Assembly (NCBI GenBank): GCA_002748665.1
Contig: PDTB01000017.1
Span: 1-64,000, forward strand
Reading direction: 5' to 3'
Length of the DNA stretch: 64,000 nt
Origin: Dethiosulfovibrio peptidovorans
GTDB lineage: Bacteria; Synergistota; Synergistia; Synergistales; Dethiosulfovibrionaceae
The notes beneath the pieces were generated by a model. That model searched no databases, was not told the origin of the DNA, and saw nothing but the letters and a program-made list of their open reading frames with translations. Shown here in pieces: positions 27,327 to 36,884 of this stretch. Position numbers and translations under genes: made by a program. Within the stretch, counting starts at the first letter, position 1. Each line of letters starts with the position of its first letter.

Positions 27327-28463
27327 ATGAACTCCGATCACGAGAAAAAATGTCCCGGTTGCGGGAGCCTGTTTCAAACCGACGATCCTCGGGAAGCGGG
27401 GTATCTTCCGCCAGGCAAGGTGCCACAGGATGGTGTCGTCTGTCGCCGGTGTTTTCAAATGCGCCACTATGGCGTCTTCGCTAAGGCCACCATACGGGAT
27501 CGAGCCATCAAAAACGAGATCCGTCAGGTCTCTCGCCAGACCGAGGCTATCTTTATGGTGTTGGACGTGGCGCAGTTTGAGGTCTCGTCCAGTGCGCTGG
27601 ATTGGGTGTCGGATCTGGACCAGCCGGTGTTCGTAGTTATCAACAAGTGTGATCTGCTTCGAGGCAGGCTGGACAGCGGAGGCGTTGCGCACTGGGGGGC
27701 GGCTCGGCTCGGTGTTCCAGAGCATCGGGTATTTCCGGTATCAGCTACCAGTTCGGGCTCTGTGGCTGAACTCCGCCGTCGTATCGAAGCGGGGGTTCCT
27801 GCTGGAGCAGCTCTCCTTTTTCTGGGGACCACCAACGTGGGGAAGAGCACCTTGCTTCGAGGCCTGACCGGGGATCGGGTCCTCACGGTATCCCGGCTTC
27901 CGGGCACCACCTTGGGCGTAAGCTCAGTGACGGCCAGAAGCGGTTTACGATACGTGGACGTTCCTGGATTAAAAGAATCTAACCCATGGTTAGGGCGTCT
28001 GTGTCCCGACTGTCTCGTCAGTCTGGTGCCCCAGAAAAAGCTCAAAAATCTCTCGTTCGTGATGAGGGCCGAACAGGCGCTGGCTCTTGGAGGCATGGGA
28101 TGGCTTGTCATGGATTGGGCCGGAGTTCAGGGCTGGGCTCGCCTGGAAGCCTTTGTCGCCGACGGGGTTGCCTTACATCGGACGTCTTTCTCTCGCCTGG
28201 AGGAGCTCCTGAGTCCCTATCGATCGGATATCCTGATGCCCCCGTGTCCCAGCTGCTGGTCGTCGCTGGACGGTCCCGGTTATATCTCCCACGAGATAGA
28301 CATCCGCGAGGGTGAGGACCTTGTCCTTCCCGGCTGCGGCTGGCTCGCCGTTCGAACTGGTCGCTGGATTGGGCGATTTTTCCTGCCCGAAGGGGTAGAA
28401 CCGGTCGTTCGCTCCTCCCTGGTACCGTCGCTTGCGAAAAATCCCCACAGGAGACGACGATAA
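27327..28463 (+). CDS. YqeH-like circularly permuted ribosome-assembly GTPase
   Basis: A 378-residue protein. It opens with a zinc finger (CPGCG ... CRRC) and carries the GTPase motifs in permuted order: G4 NKCD, then G1 GTTNVGKS, then G3 DVPG. YqeH (BPG1 type) GTPases help 30S ribosomal subunit assembly. ATG 27327 follows AAAGGAGA; an upstream in-frame TTG at 27291 has no ribosome site. The C-terminal region has further CxxC-type pairs. Confidence 0.88.
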   Translation: MNSDHEKKCPGCGSLFQTDDPREAGYLPPGKVPQDGVVCRRCFQMRHYGVFAKATIRDRAIKNEIRQVSRQTEAIFMVLDVAQFEVSSSALDWVSDLDQPVFVVINKCDLLRGRLDSGGVAHWGAARLGVPEHRVFPVSATSSGSVAELRRRIEAGVPAGAALLFLGTTNVGKSTLLRGLTGDRVLTVSRLPGTTLGVSSVTARSGLRYVDVPGLKESNPWLGRLCPDCLVSLVPQKKLKNLSFVMRAEQALALGGMGWLVMDWAGVQGWARLEAFVADGVALHRTSFSRLEELLSPYRSDILMPPCPSCWSSLDGPGYISHEIDIREGEDLVLPGCGWLAVRTGRWIGRFFLPEGVEPVVRSSLVPSLAKNPHRRRR

Positions 28464-28636
28464 ACGAGGACGGATGGGCGGGGGTGGCGTTTTGAAAACG
28501 TCGTGAATATCGGCGCGGCTCTGGGTACACCTCGGGACTGTACGTAAGAAGCGGTCAGAACTTTCCGGTTATGTGAGTTTAGCTGTTTTTTTGATTAATT
28601 AAAAGCATGATGGTTAGGAGGGAGTTCGACGACCCC

Positions 28637-31153
28637 ATGTCCATGAATCAAGATAGCAATCAAGTCATCATCAGAAGACGAAAGCGACGGAATCCTCGTC
28701 TTTCCGTCGAGAAACGCCGGATCCTTTCCACTCGGCTGACGTTTTTGATTCTGGCCTCAGTCCTGATCTACGGAATCCTCACAATCTGGGTACCGTGGAC
28801 GGGCTTTTGGGGTCGAGCATTGGGAGACTGGCTCTTGGATACGTTGGGAGGTTCGGTGATCATTCCCTTTTGTCTGGGAATATATCTTCTCTTTGCAGCG
28901 GGGACAGGGCGCTCTATCTCATCTCTGCCAAGGCAGTGCGGGGGGACTCTTCTTTTGTATCTTGCGGGGTCCATCATGATGGGACTCATGTCCCTCTCGG
29001 GCATGGCGTTTCGTCCCTTAGCTCCCGGTATCGTCGGGACGGTTCTAGCCTCAGGTCTTTGCTACTGGACCGGTGCTTTAGGAGCCCTGTTCATAGGAAT
29101 CGCCATAACGGTTCTTTCGGCCGTCGTCTATGAGATCACGAGCATTTCTCCCGATGACCTGAAACGGGTGGTACAGAAGCTTACCTTAAAGATTCGATCC
29201 AGAAGATTTCGTCGTCAGAGGCAAGTCGTTCAGGAGGATATTCCCGTCTCCTGTGACGACAAGGAGGAATCGGGTCAGGATGTTTCTCATGAAGAACCTC
29301 TGGATGATAAACTCGTTGATGAACCGATGGCTTTCTCATCTACGGAGTCGGAGATTCCTGTCGATCATTCCTTTCCGGTGGAGCGATCTTTCGGTGCCGA
29401 ATCCTGGAGCATGAGGGAGTACTCTCCGGTGCGTGATAAAAAACGCAGGCTTGAGGACAAGGAGCTTGATTACGGTGCCTCTGAGAGGATTGAGAGGTTC
29501 AGGGATATGACTCCAATGTCCGACTCATCCGTTCCAGACCAGGTTCAGGAGGATCCTGAGCCTGTCAGACCAAGACGTACCAGGTTTTATGTCTCGGGGA
29601 GAACGGAGATACCGACGAAGAACCAACCTGCTTCGGAGACTTCCTTTAAACCTCGAACCAGCGTTTCAGCTCCGTCTCAAGATCGTGTGGTGATTGAGGA
29701 GAAACAATACGTGGAGCCAGCCCCTGCAGATTTTCCTCCCTTGATGGATGCCTTCGGGCCAAAGGATACCGGAGCGATGAGAAACGATCCCATCATCCTT
29801 CGACAAAAGGGACTCGATATCGTCACGGCTTTAGCCAGTTTTGGTGTGGAGGCCTCTTTAGCTCATACGGTGGAGGGACCTACAGTGATTCAGTACCAGC
29901 TTCAATTGGCTGCAGGGGTAAAGGTCAGTAAGGTGGCTGGGTTAAGCAAGGATATCGCCGTAGCCTTGGCTGTCCCCTCTTTGAGGGTTGAAGCTCCGAT
30001 TCAGGGAACCTCCTACATCGGGATTGAGGTTCCTAATCGAAAACGGCGCTCAGTGACGCTTCGGTCGGTTGTGGAGTCTCAGGAGTTCTCCTCGGCGGAG
30101 GTCCAGCTGCCCCTGCCTCTGGGTTTCAGGGTCGATGGTTCGCCCGTCGTTGTCGGACTTGAAGAACTGCCCCACCTCCTGGTCGCCGGCACTACGGGAT
30201 CGGGTAAGAGTGTGTTTGTGACGAGCTGTATCACAGCCCTCTGCGCGACTAGGACGCCCCAGGAACTTCGCTTCATCCTGGTTGATCCCAAGAGGGTCGA
30301 GATGGCCATTTTTGAACATCTTCCTCATATCCTGGCGAAACCCGTCGTGGACCCACAAAAGGCCGTTCATGCCCTTGGCTGGGCTGTTCGTGAGATGGAT
30401 CGTCGGTACGAGGTCTTTGCCCGAGCCAAGACGCGAAACCTCTCAGGGTACAACGCTAAAGTGCTGCCGAAAGATCAATTACCCCATATCGTCATCGTGG
30501 TGGACGAACTGGCAGACCTTATGCTCACTGCGTCTAAGGATGTTGAGGAGTTCATCTGCCGGCTGGCCCAAATGGCCCGGGCAACGGGCATTCATCTTAT
30601 TCTGGCGACACAGAGACCATCGGTGAACGTCATCACCGGCCTCATCAAGGCGAATATTCCTGCTCGGGCGGCCTTTACATTGCCGTCCCAGACCGACTCC
30701 CGGACTATCATCGACGTCACAGGAGCCCAGCAGCTTTTGGGGAAAGGTGACATGCTTTTTTCCAGCACAAAAAACCCTAAACCTATTCGAATTCAATCTC
30801 CGTTTATCGATGAGGATACGACCTTACAGGTCATTGACTCGCTTCGACGAACTTTCGGTGATCCCGAGTACGTGGAGATAGAGGACCAGCAGAACGGCCG
30901 AAACGGAGGCGAGATGGATTTTGCCAACGACGACCGGCTGGAGGAGGCCGTTGAGCTGATCCTGAAGAGCGGTATCGCATCAGCCAGCCGTCTTCAGAGG
31001 CAAATGCGAGTTGGGTTTACCCGAGCCGCCCGTATGATCGACGCTATGGAGATGATGGGTATCATTGGCCCTCAGGACGGTGCTAAGCCCCGGGAGATAT
31101 ACGTGGACGAAGCTCAGGCCCAGAGGATTCTTGAGGAGCATTTTGGTCGATGA
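28637..31153 (+). CDS. ftsK: FtsK/SpoIIIE DNA translocase
   Basis: An 838-residue chromosome-segregation motor. Four or five membrane helices in the first about 175 residues, a charged acidic linker (about 180-370), the motor with Walker A GTTGSGKS at 518-525 and Walker B IVIVVDELADLM, and a C-terminal gamma winged helix (about 765-838) that reads KOPS-type sequences. ATG 28637 is chosen for its spacing to AGGAGGGAG; ATG 28607 lies before that site. Confidence 0.94.
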   Translation: MSMNQDSNQVIIRRRKRRNPRLSVEKRRILSTRLTFLILASVLIYGILTIWVPWTGFWGRALGDWLLDTLGGSVIIPFCLGIYLLFAAGTGRSISSLPRQCGGTLLLYLAGSIMMGLMSLSGMAFRPLAPGIVGTVLASGLCYWTGALGALFIGIAITVLSAVVYEITSISPDDLKRVVQKLTLKIRSRRFRRQRQVVQEDIPVSCDDKEESGQDVSHEEPLDDKLVDEPMAFSSTESEIPVDHSFPVERSFGAESWSMREYSPVRDKKRRLEDKELDYGASERIERFRDMTPMSDSSVPDQVQEDPEPVRPRRTRFYVSGRTEIPTKNQPASETSFKPRTSVSAPSQDRVVIEEKQYVEPAPADFPPLMDAFGPKDTGAMRNDPIILRQKGLDIVTALASFGVEASLAHTVEGPTVIQYQLQLAAGVKVSKVAGLSKDIAVALAVPSLRVEAPIQGTSYIGIEVPNRKRRSVTLRSVVESQEFSSAEVQLPLPLGFRVDGSPVVVGLEELPHLLVAGTTGSGKSVFVTSCITALCATRTPQELRFILVDPKRVEMAIFEHLPHILAKPVVDPQKAVHALGWAVREMDRRYEVFARAKTRNLSGYNAKVLPKDQLPHIVIVVDELADLMLTASKDVEEFICRLAQMARATGIHLILATQRPSVNVITGLIKANIPARAAFTLPSQTDSRTIIDVTGAQQLLGKGDMLFSSTKNPKPIRIQSPFIDEDTTLQVIDSLRRTFGDPEYVEIEDQQNGRNGGEMDFANDDRLEEAVELILKSGIASASRLQRQMRVGFTRAARMIDAMEMMGIIGPQDGAKPREIYVDEAQAQRILEEHFGR

Positions 31154-31157
31154 TCTC

Positions 31158-31937
31158 ATGGGGGTTTTGAGTCTTCCTGGACTGCGTCTGTATTTCGAGG
31201 CCACAGAGGAGCCTGTATGTGTCCTGGTTGCTGGAGGACGCCCCCCCGAGCCCTGGTGGCTGAAGAGTGTTGGGGTGGATCGGTGTCTTTGGGCGGTGGA
31301 CGCCGGTGCCGATGCTTGTCGGTCAGCTTCCCTGATCCCTCATCTCGTCGTGGGCGACTTAGACAGCGTCTCGTCCCGTACTTTAGAGTGGTTGACGGAG
31401 TATCGTGTGCTGCTGGAACGCTATTCGAGGGATAAGGACAAAACCGATTTTCAACTGGCACTGGAGCGATGGCTCCTTCATCCGTCTCGAACGTTGATCG
31501 TTTCGGGCTGCTGGGGTGGTCGTTTTGACCACCTGTGGGCCGTGGTCCACGATTGTGTGCGGGTTCGAAAGGCCAAGCTCTCGTTTGTCTGTCTTGCTGA
31601 CGAACAGGAGGCCATGGTGATCATGGGGGATGGTGATCGGGGACGTATCCTTCCCGACGGAGGATTCCCTCCGTCGATTCTCTCTTTGCTGCCTCTGTCC
31701 GATTACGTCAAAGGCGTTACTCTTGAGGGGGTTCGTTGGCCTCTGAGGGATGCTACCTTGTTTCGGGAGTTCTCCTACACGGTGAGCAACCAGCCCTTGC
31801 CCTTGTGGGCTTCGGAAAGGGACAAGGGCGTGGACGTCTCTCTGGGCGAGGGATGGATGGGGTTGTACCTGGCTTGGGAAGATGTTGGAGATAGAATTTT
31901 CGAGGCTCGAAGAAAAAATGAGGAAGCGGGCCCTTAA
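31158..31937 (+). CDS. Thiamine pyrophosphokinase
   Basis: A 259-residue enzyme converting thiamine to thiamine diphosphate. Visible: [26 protein letters not shown] with the acidic substrate residues, and [11 protein letters not shown]. The C-terminal half has the beta-rich TPK substrate-binding pattern and ends in a helix. The start is uncertain: ATG 31158 lacks a good ribosome site, and TTG 31143 next to GAGGAG is an alternative. Its stop lies in a palindrome shared with rpmB. Confidence 0.85.
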   Translation: MGVLSLPGLRLYFEATEEPVCVLVAGGRPPEPWWLKSVGVDRCLWAVDAGADACRSASLIPHLVVGDLDSVSSRTLEWLTEYRVLLERYSRDKDKTDFQLALERWLLHPSRTLIVSGCWGGRFDHLWAVVHDCVRVRKAKLSFVCLADEQEAMVIMGDGDRGRILPDGGFPPSILSLLPLSDYVKGVTLEGVRWPLRDATLFREFSYTVSNQPLPLWASERDKGVDVSLGEGWMGLYLAWEDVGDRIFEARRKNEEAGP

Positions 31938-31948
31938 AGGGCCCGCTT
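31924..31948. terminator. Bidirectional hairpin between thiamine pyrophosphokinase and rpmB
   Basis: A perfect 12-bp palindrome with a one-base centre. It contains the stop codons of both convergent genes, which overlap by three bases. No T run follows on either side, so it may end transcripts from both directions or act as a block to read-through. Confidence 0.6.
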
Positions 31949-32128
31949 GACCTTACTGGATCGAAGGCAACGAGAACAAATACGGAGTCTTCTGACCTCA
32001 CCGGCACCCATATCGACTCGCACCGAGTGGAGGTTGGGGAGCCAGCGCCGACGGGTTTTCCTGTGGGAATGGCTGACGGAGTTGCCCGTCGCAGGGCCCT
32101 TACCGCAGCAATCGCACATCTTGGACAT
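31934..32128 (-). CDS. rpmB: 50S ribosomal protein L28
   Basis: A 64-residue ribosomal protein of the zinc-ribbon (four-cysteine) form: CDCC near the N-terminus and CSRC near the C-terminus, with the family [15 protein letters not shown] and VRVDMGAG segments. It is a single gene read against its neighbours, with AAGGAGG before the ATG. Confidence 0.96.
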   Translation of the reverse strand: MSKMCDCCGKGPATGNSVSHSHRKTRRRWLPNLHSVRVDMGAGEVRRLRICSRCLRSSKVKRAL

Positions 32129-32169
32129 GATAAATAGGCCTCCTTACGTAGGTTCAAATCAACTGAGGC

Positions 32170-32199
32170 ATTGTATCATAGAAAAAGCTAAAGAAGCAA
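32170..32199 (-). promoter_or_regulatory. Promoter candidate for rpmB
   Basis: On the minus strand TTGCTT (32199-32194) and TACAAT (32175-32170) are separated by 18 bases, about 40 bases before the rpmB start. The plus-strand xseB gene must start its transcript from the same 101-base gap, where TATCAT at 32174-32179 is a weak candidate -10. Confidence 0.5.
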
Positions 32200-32229
32200 A
32201 CGAGACCTCTCAAGGAGGAGTGGTTTATA

Positions 32230-32451
32230 ATGAGCTTTTCCGAAAAAATGATGGCTCTTGAGGATATCGTTCATCGGTTAGAGGTTGAGGCTTTGCCCCT
32301 GGAGGATGCCCTGGAGCTTTTCGAACAGGGTGTGAACTTAGTGAAGGATGGGCGGCTGTTTCTGAGCCAGGCGGAACAGCGAATCTCTGTCTTGACCGAG
32401 GACGGAGAGCAGCCCTTTTCGATTGGAGAGGTCCCGAACGATGACCGTTGA
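32230..32451 (+). CDS. xseB: Exodeoxyribonuclease VII small subunit
   Basis: A 73-residue helical-hairpin protein with the family LEDIVHRLE, LPLEDALELFEQGVNL and LSQAEQRI segments. It partners XseA to degrade single-stranded DNA. xseA is not next to it here. AAGGAGGAG precedes the ATG. First gene of xseB-ispA-dxs-tlyA-nadK-recN. Confidence 0.92.
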   Translation: MSFSEKMMALEDIVHRLEVEALPLEDALELFEQGVNLVKDGRLFLSQAEQRISVLTEDGEQPFSIGEVPNDDR

Positions 32452-33337
32452 TGTGAAAGCTGAACTCAATGCCAGGAAAAACCTGTTCGAGGCCTCCCTG
32501 AACGAATGGTGTGACTGTCGTCCACCAGCGGCTCCGCCCCGCATCTGGGAGGCCATGACGTACTCCCTTCTGGGAGGTGGAAAACGGCTTCGGCCCGTTC
32601 TGTGTATAGCGGCGGCCGAGCTCTTTGGATCTCCCCCAAAAAACGTCTTCCCCATGGCCTTGGCTCTGGAGATGGTCCACACAGCGTCGTTGATCCACGA
32701 CGACCTTCCGACTATGGACGACGACTCGCTGAGGAGAGGACACCCCACCAACCACGTGGTTTACGGGGAGGCTTTGGCTATCCTGGCGGGGGATGCTTTG
32801 TTGACTCATGCCTTTCAGTTGCCACTCCAGGCCCTGTCGGGGCTTGTTCCTGCAGAACGGATCGTCGCAGCCATGGCCGATTTTGCTCAGGCACTTGGCG
32901 CCCAGGGTATCTGCGGTGGTCAGGTTCTGGATATGGAAGGGGATCTCTCAGGATTGAGCGACGCCACACCTCTGGTCATCGCTGAACTTAAGACAGCGGC
33001 CTTGATCCGAACGTCCTTGGTCACCGGGGCTATCCTGGCCGGGGCCGACGACGATGCTCAGAAGGCACTGAACCGATATGGTTTGGAGCTCGGGGTGGCC
33101 TTCCAGATTGCCGACGACATCCTGGATGTGGTCGGGGAGCAGGAGAGCATGGGGAAATCCCTGGGGAAAGATCGGGACCAAAACAAGAGGACCTTCATCA
33201 GCGAGTATGGTCTTGAGGGTGCCAGGGAGTGCCTGTCTCGCAGGACCAAGAATGCAGTGGAGTATATGAGGTCCTTTGGGGCGTCGGGTACTTTTTTAAG
33301 GGAGTTGGTCCTGTACCTGGAACATCGAACACAGTGA
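32441..33337 (+). CDS. ispA: Polyprenyl (farnesyl) diphosphate synthase
   Basis: A 298-residue trans-prenyltransferase. First aspartate-rich motif DDLPTMDDD and second DDILD bind the diphosphates through Mg2+; GGGKRLRP and a GGQVLDM segment also fit. Two aromatic-free positions before the first motif do not let product length be set by eye; farnesyl diphosphate is likely given uppS and dxs nearby. ATG 32441 overlaps the end of xseB. Confidence 0.92.
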   Translation: MTVDVKAELNARKNLFEASLNEWCDCRPPAAPPRIWEAMTYSLLGGGKRLRPVLCIAAAELFGSPPKNVFPMALALEMVHTASLIHDDLPTMDDDSLRRGHPTNHVVYGEALAILAGDALLTHAFQLPLQALSGLVPAERIVAAMADFAQALGAQGICGGQVLDMEGDLSGLSDATPLVIAELKTAALIRTSLVTGAILAGADDDAQKALNRYGLELGVAFQIADDILDVVGEQESMGKSLGKDRDQNKRTFISEYGLEGARECLSRRTKNAVEYMRSFGASGTFLRELVLYLEHRTQ

Positions 33338-33351
33338 AAGGGGGAATTGTC

Positions 33352-35217
33352 ATGGCATTGTTGGAGCATATGAATGGTCCCGAGCAGCTGCGTGACCTGA
33401 ACTCCGGCGATATCGCCATGCTCTGTCAGGACGTGAGGGACATGATCGCCGACGTGGTTTTTGAGAACGGCGGTCATCTGGCCTCGTCCCTTGGTGCTGT
33501 GGAGTTAACGGTCTCTCTCCTCAGACAGTTTGATCCTCTGAGGGACCGGATCGTTTTCGACGTTGGACATCAGACGTATCCATATAAAATCCTTACCGAC
33601 CGCCGAGACCAGTTTGCTACGATCCGTCGCTTCGGAGGACTCAGCGGTTATCCCAAGAGGAGCGAGAGCCCGTATGACCATTTCGATGTAGGGCACAGCA
33701 GCACGTCTCTGTCGGCAGTACTGGGGTACGCCAAGGCTCGAGACATCCTGGGGCAGGATCATCATGTGGTGGCCGTTATTGGCGATGGGGCTATTATCAA
33801 CGGAATGGCCTTCGAGGCGTTGAATCATCTCAGGGAGACCGATACGAAGGTTATCTATATCCTGAACGACAATGCCATGTCCATCAGTCCCCGCGTGGGG
33901 GGAGTTGCGACCCATTTTGCCCATCTTAGCGCCAATCCGTACTATCTCAAACTCAAAAAAGCGGTGAAAGATTGCTGTAAGGGCTTGCCCAAGGGCGAGA
34001 CCATCGAGCATATTCTGGGCAGGGCGAAGGACCAGATCAAGAGCCTGGTCAAACCCGACAACCTTTTCGATTCCCTGGATATCGCTTATTGGGGCCCCTT
34101 TGATGGTCATTCAGTGGAGGAAATGGACCTTATTTTCACCCTGGCCAAGCAATACGACAAGTCGGTTTTGATCCATCTCATCACCCAAAAGGGACGAGGA
34201 CTTCTGGCGGCCGAGGAAAATCCCAGTGCCTATCATGGAGTGTCCCCGGCATCGTCCAAATCAAAGCCCTCGTCCACAAGCTGGAGTCAGGCTGTGGCTG
34301 ATTGCGTCTTAAGTGCTGCTGAGTCCGACCCTCGAGTGGTCCTCCTGACCCCCGCCATGAAGGAGGGGTCGAAACTTGGAGTTTTCGCCAGGCGTTTCCC
34401 AGACCGCTTCTTCGACGTGGGAATCGCGGAGGAACATTCTCTCACCCTGGCAGCTGGTATGGCAGCTGGAGGTCTTCGTCCGGTAGTCTCGATTTACTCC
34501 ACGTTTTTACAGCGAGCCATGGATCAACTGGCCTTGGACATCTGCCTTCAGGATTTGCCGGTGGTCTTAACCCTGGACAGGGCTGGGATGATCGGTGAGG
34601 ACGGCGAGACTCATCAGGGACTTTTCGACATGAGTTGGACCCGGACGATCCCCAATCTGGTGGTCCAGGCTCCTCGCGACCGGGTCGATTTGGCCCGGAT
34701 GATGGACGACGCTATGGAACGTTCCGGCCCCACAGCAATTCGCTTTCCCCGGGGGGCGGTGATCGAGTCCCTTCATAGGGAAACGTCCTCCGAAAAAGGG
34801 GCTCTTCAGGCCGAGGTTATCTTCAGCTCCGAGGGGGCGGTCTGGTACGTGGGGGTGGGAAAGACCGTTGCCTTCCTGAGTAACGCCCGTGAAGAGGCTA
34901 TCCGCCAGGGATACCTGGCTCCAGGATTGGTCGATCTTCGGACCATATCTCCTCTGGACTGGAACGTGTTGGACCCCGTCCTGTCGCTTGGGGGTGTCGT
35001 CCTGATCGCCGAGGACGGATACCTGGAGGGGGGCGTAGGAGAGGCCATAGCAGCTCGAGCCGCTGAAATCGGCTCGTCGTCCTCGATCCACCGTATGGGG
35101 GTGCATCAGATATTTATGCCTCATGGCACGATCGACGAGCAATGGCGTCTGTGTGGTATGACGATAGAGAAAGCGGTGGCCGTCTGCGGTGAAAATACAG
35201 AGAGAAAGACTGGATAA
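33352..35217 (+). CDS. dxs: 1-deoxy-D-xylulose-5-phosphate synthase
   Basis: A 621-residue thiamine-diphosphate enzyme, first step of the MEP pathway. Visible: DVGHQTYPYKILT, the ThDP-binding GDGAIINGMAFEALN, DVGIAEEHSLTLAAGMA with the catalytic glutamate, and a DRAGMIGEDGETHQG segment. ATG 33352 is 14 bases after ispA. The gene end overlaps the tlyA start by 29 bases. Confidence 0.95.
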   Translation: MALLEHMNGPEQLRDLNSGDIAMLCQDVRDMIADVVFENGGHLASSLGAVELTVSLLRQFDPLRDRIVFDVGHQTYPYKILTDRRDQFATIRRFGGLSGYPKRSESPYDHFDVGHSSTSLSAVLGYAKARDILGQDHHVVAVIGDGAIINGMAFEALNHLRETDTKVIYILNDNAMSISPRVGGVATHFAHLSANPYYLKLKKAVKDCCKGLPKGETIEHILGRAKDQIKSLVKPDNLFDSLDIAYWGPFDGHSVEEMDLIFTLAKQYDKSVLIHLITQKGRGLLAAEENPSAYHGVSPASSKSKPSSTSWSQAVADCVLSAAESDPRVVLLTPAMKEGSKLGVFARRFPDRFFDVGIAEEHSLTLAAGMAAGGLRPVVSIYSTFLQRAMDQLALDICLQDLPVVLTLDRAGMIGEDGETHQGLFDMSWTRTIPNLVVQAPRDRVDLARMMDDAMERSGPTAIRFPRGAVIESLHRETSSEKGALQAEVIFSSEGAVWYVGVGKTVAFLSNAREEAIRQGYLAPGLVDLRTISPLDWNVLDPVLSLGGVVLIAEDGYLEGGVGEAIAARAAEIGSSSSIHRMGVHQIFMPHGTIDEQWRLCGMTIEKAVAVCGENTERKTG

Positions 35218-35995
35218 GCTCCTGGTGAACCGGGGCTTCGTACAGACCCGTACCAAGGCCCAGGCGCTTATCATGAGCGGATCTGTCCTGGTAGCCGATG
35301 AGGTGGTGGATAAGGCGGGAACCGCCGTGTCCACGGATGCCTCTATTGAGATCCGGGGCAAGGGAGATGGCTGGGTCAGTCGTGGGGCTCATAAGCTACT
35401 TCGAGGTCTTGACGCTTTTGCCGTTGATCCTCAGGGTGCTGTCTGTCTGGATGTCGGGGCATCCACTGGAGGATTCACCCATGTCCTGCTGTCTCGGGAC
35501 GCTTCACTGGTTTACGCTGTTGACGTTGGGTATGGACAGCTTCACTGGACTCTCCGGCAGGATCCCCGCGTGGTGGTCATGGAGCGAACGAACGCCCGAT
35601 CTCTGCTGCCTTCGTCTTTTGATCCGCTCCCGACACTGGCGGTCATGGACGCGTCCTTTATCTCAATTCGCCTCATCCTTCCGGTCCTGGAGGCTGTTCT
35701 CCCATCCGACGCTACGGTCGTCACCCTGGTCAAACCGCAGTTCGAGGCGGGACGTAATAGGATTGGCAAAGGGGGCGTCGTCCGCTCGGCTGAGGTTCAT
35801 CGGGCCGTTCTGGGCGAGCTTCATTCCTTTCTCTCAGAAAACACCTCTCTGGGGCTCATGGGATGTGTCCCGTCCCCTATACGTGGACCGAAGGGGAACG
35901 TGGAGTTTCTCTTTCATCTTGTGAAGGGGGTGCCGAGCCGAATCGTCGATCTCGACGAGCCGGTACGAGAGGCCCACGAAGGACTTCTACCATGA
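35189..35995 (+). CDS. tlyA: TlyA-family rRNA 2'-O-methyltransferase
   Basis: A 268-residue protein with an N-terminal S4 RNA-binding domain (about residues 4-62) and an FtsJ-like methyltransferase domain with the SAM loop DVGASTGGFTHVLL, an FISIRLILP segment and VKPQFEAG. TlyA methylates 16S and/or 23S rRNA cytidines. GTG 35189 overlaps dxs. Confidence 0.92.
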   Translation: MKIQRERLDKLLVNRGFVQTRTKAQALIMSGSVLVADEVVDKAGTAVSTDASIEIRGKGDGWVSRGAHKLLRGLDAFAVDPQGAVCLDVGASTGGFTHVLLSRDASLVYAVDVGYGQLHWTLRQDPRVVVMERTNARSLLPSSFDPLPTLAVMDASFISIRLILPVLEAVLPSDATVVTLVKPQFEAGRNRIGKGGVVRSAEVHRAVLGELHSFLSENTSLGLMGCVPSPIRGPKGNVEFLFHLVKGVPSRIVDLDEPVREAHEGLLP

Positions 35996-36873
35996 GTTTG
36001 TCGTCACGACACACGACATTAGGGATGATCGTCAACACACAAAAAAAACGGGCCGCGGATCTCGCTCAACGGCTTCTTCGTTGGGCTCCTGCGCAGGGCA
36101 TCAATTTTCGGCTCCCTCCACAGGACTCCTCAGCCCTCGACGTGGAGCCTTGCCTTGGCCCATGGACCGATGGTCTCTCGGTCGCTTTGGTCATCGGTGG
36201 TGATGGGACATTCCTTCGAGCTGCCCGATATATTTTGGAGGAAGAGATCGCCCTGTACGGCATCAACGTGGGGCGTCTGGGCTTTTTGGCTGCTGGCGAT
36301 CCAGAGAATGCTGAGAGGGACGTCCTTCAGATCGTTCAGGGAGATTTTCATCGCGGACAACGAAGTCTTCTCTTCGGCGAGATCGTTCGAGATGGCAAAT
36401 CCGTACAGACCATGTACGCCTTGAACGACCTGGTGCTCACCAAGGGACCTCTGGCCAGAGTGATGGAGGTGGAGATACTGGTCTCAGGGTCCCTGGCCTG
36501 TGTGCTTCGCTCTGACGGAATCATCGCCTCGACCCCTACGGGTTCTACCGCCTATTCCCTCTCGGCCGGAGGCCCGATCGTTCCTCCCCACGTTCCATGC
36601 ATGATCATGGCTCCCATATGTGCGCACACTCTCTACGCTCGTCCTATGGTTTTAGGGCCTCGGGATGTCCTGCGCCTCCATCCCAAGGGAGAGGGGATCA
36701 CCCTCACCCAAGATGGCCAGTTGGGCTATGAGCTTTTTCCGGGAGACTACATCGACATTCGGCTCTCCTTCGACAAAAATCTGGAGACCCTCTGGCTTCC
36801 CGATCGAAGTTACTACGATCTTCTCAGGGCAAAGCTCATGTGGGGGCATTCAGGCCTCGAGGATTCGGTGTGA
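35992..36873 (+). CDS. nadK: NAD kinase
   Basis: A 293-residue enzyme phosphorylating NAD to NADP. GGDGTFLRAAR holds the catalytic aspartate; ALNDLVL and STPTGSTAYSLSAGGPI complete the signature. ATG 35992 overlaps the tlyA stop. The MEP-pathway neighbours dxs and dxr consume NADPH-linked supply. Confidence 0.94.
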   Translation: MSLSSRHTTLGMIVNTQKKRAADLAQRLLRWAPAQGINFRLPPQDSSALDVEPCLGPWTDGLSVALVIGGDGTFLRAARYILEEEIALYGINVGRLGFLAAGDPENAERDVLQIVQGDFHRGQRSLLFGEIVRDGKSVQTMYALNDLVLTKGPLARVMEVEILVSGSLACVLRSDGIIASTPTGSTAYSLSAGGPIVPPHVPCMIMAPICAHTLYARPMVLGPRDVLRLHPKGEGITLTQDGQLGYELFPGDYIDIRLSFDKNLETLWLPDRSYYDLLRAKLMWGHSGLEDSV

Positions 36874-36884
36874 GGTGAAAAAGG

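Noticed and set aside
32151-32160. GGTTCAAATC as a tRNA T-loop
   Set aside because: No matching acceptor, D or anticodon arms surround it on either strand; the stretch is the rpmB/xseB promoter gap.
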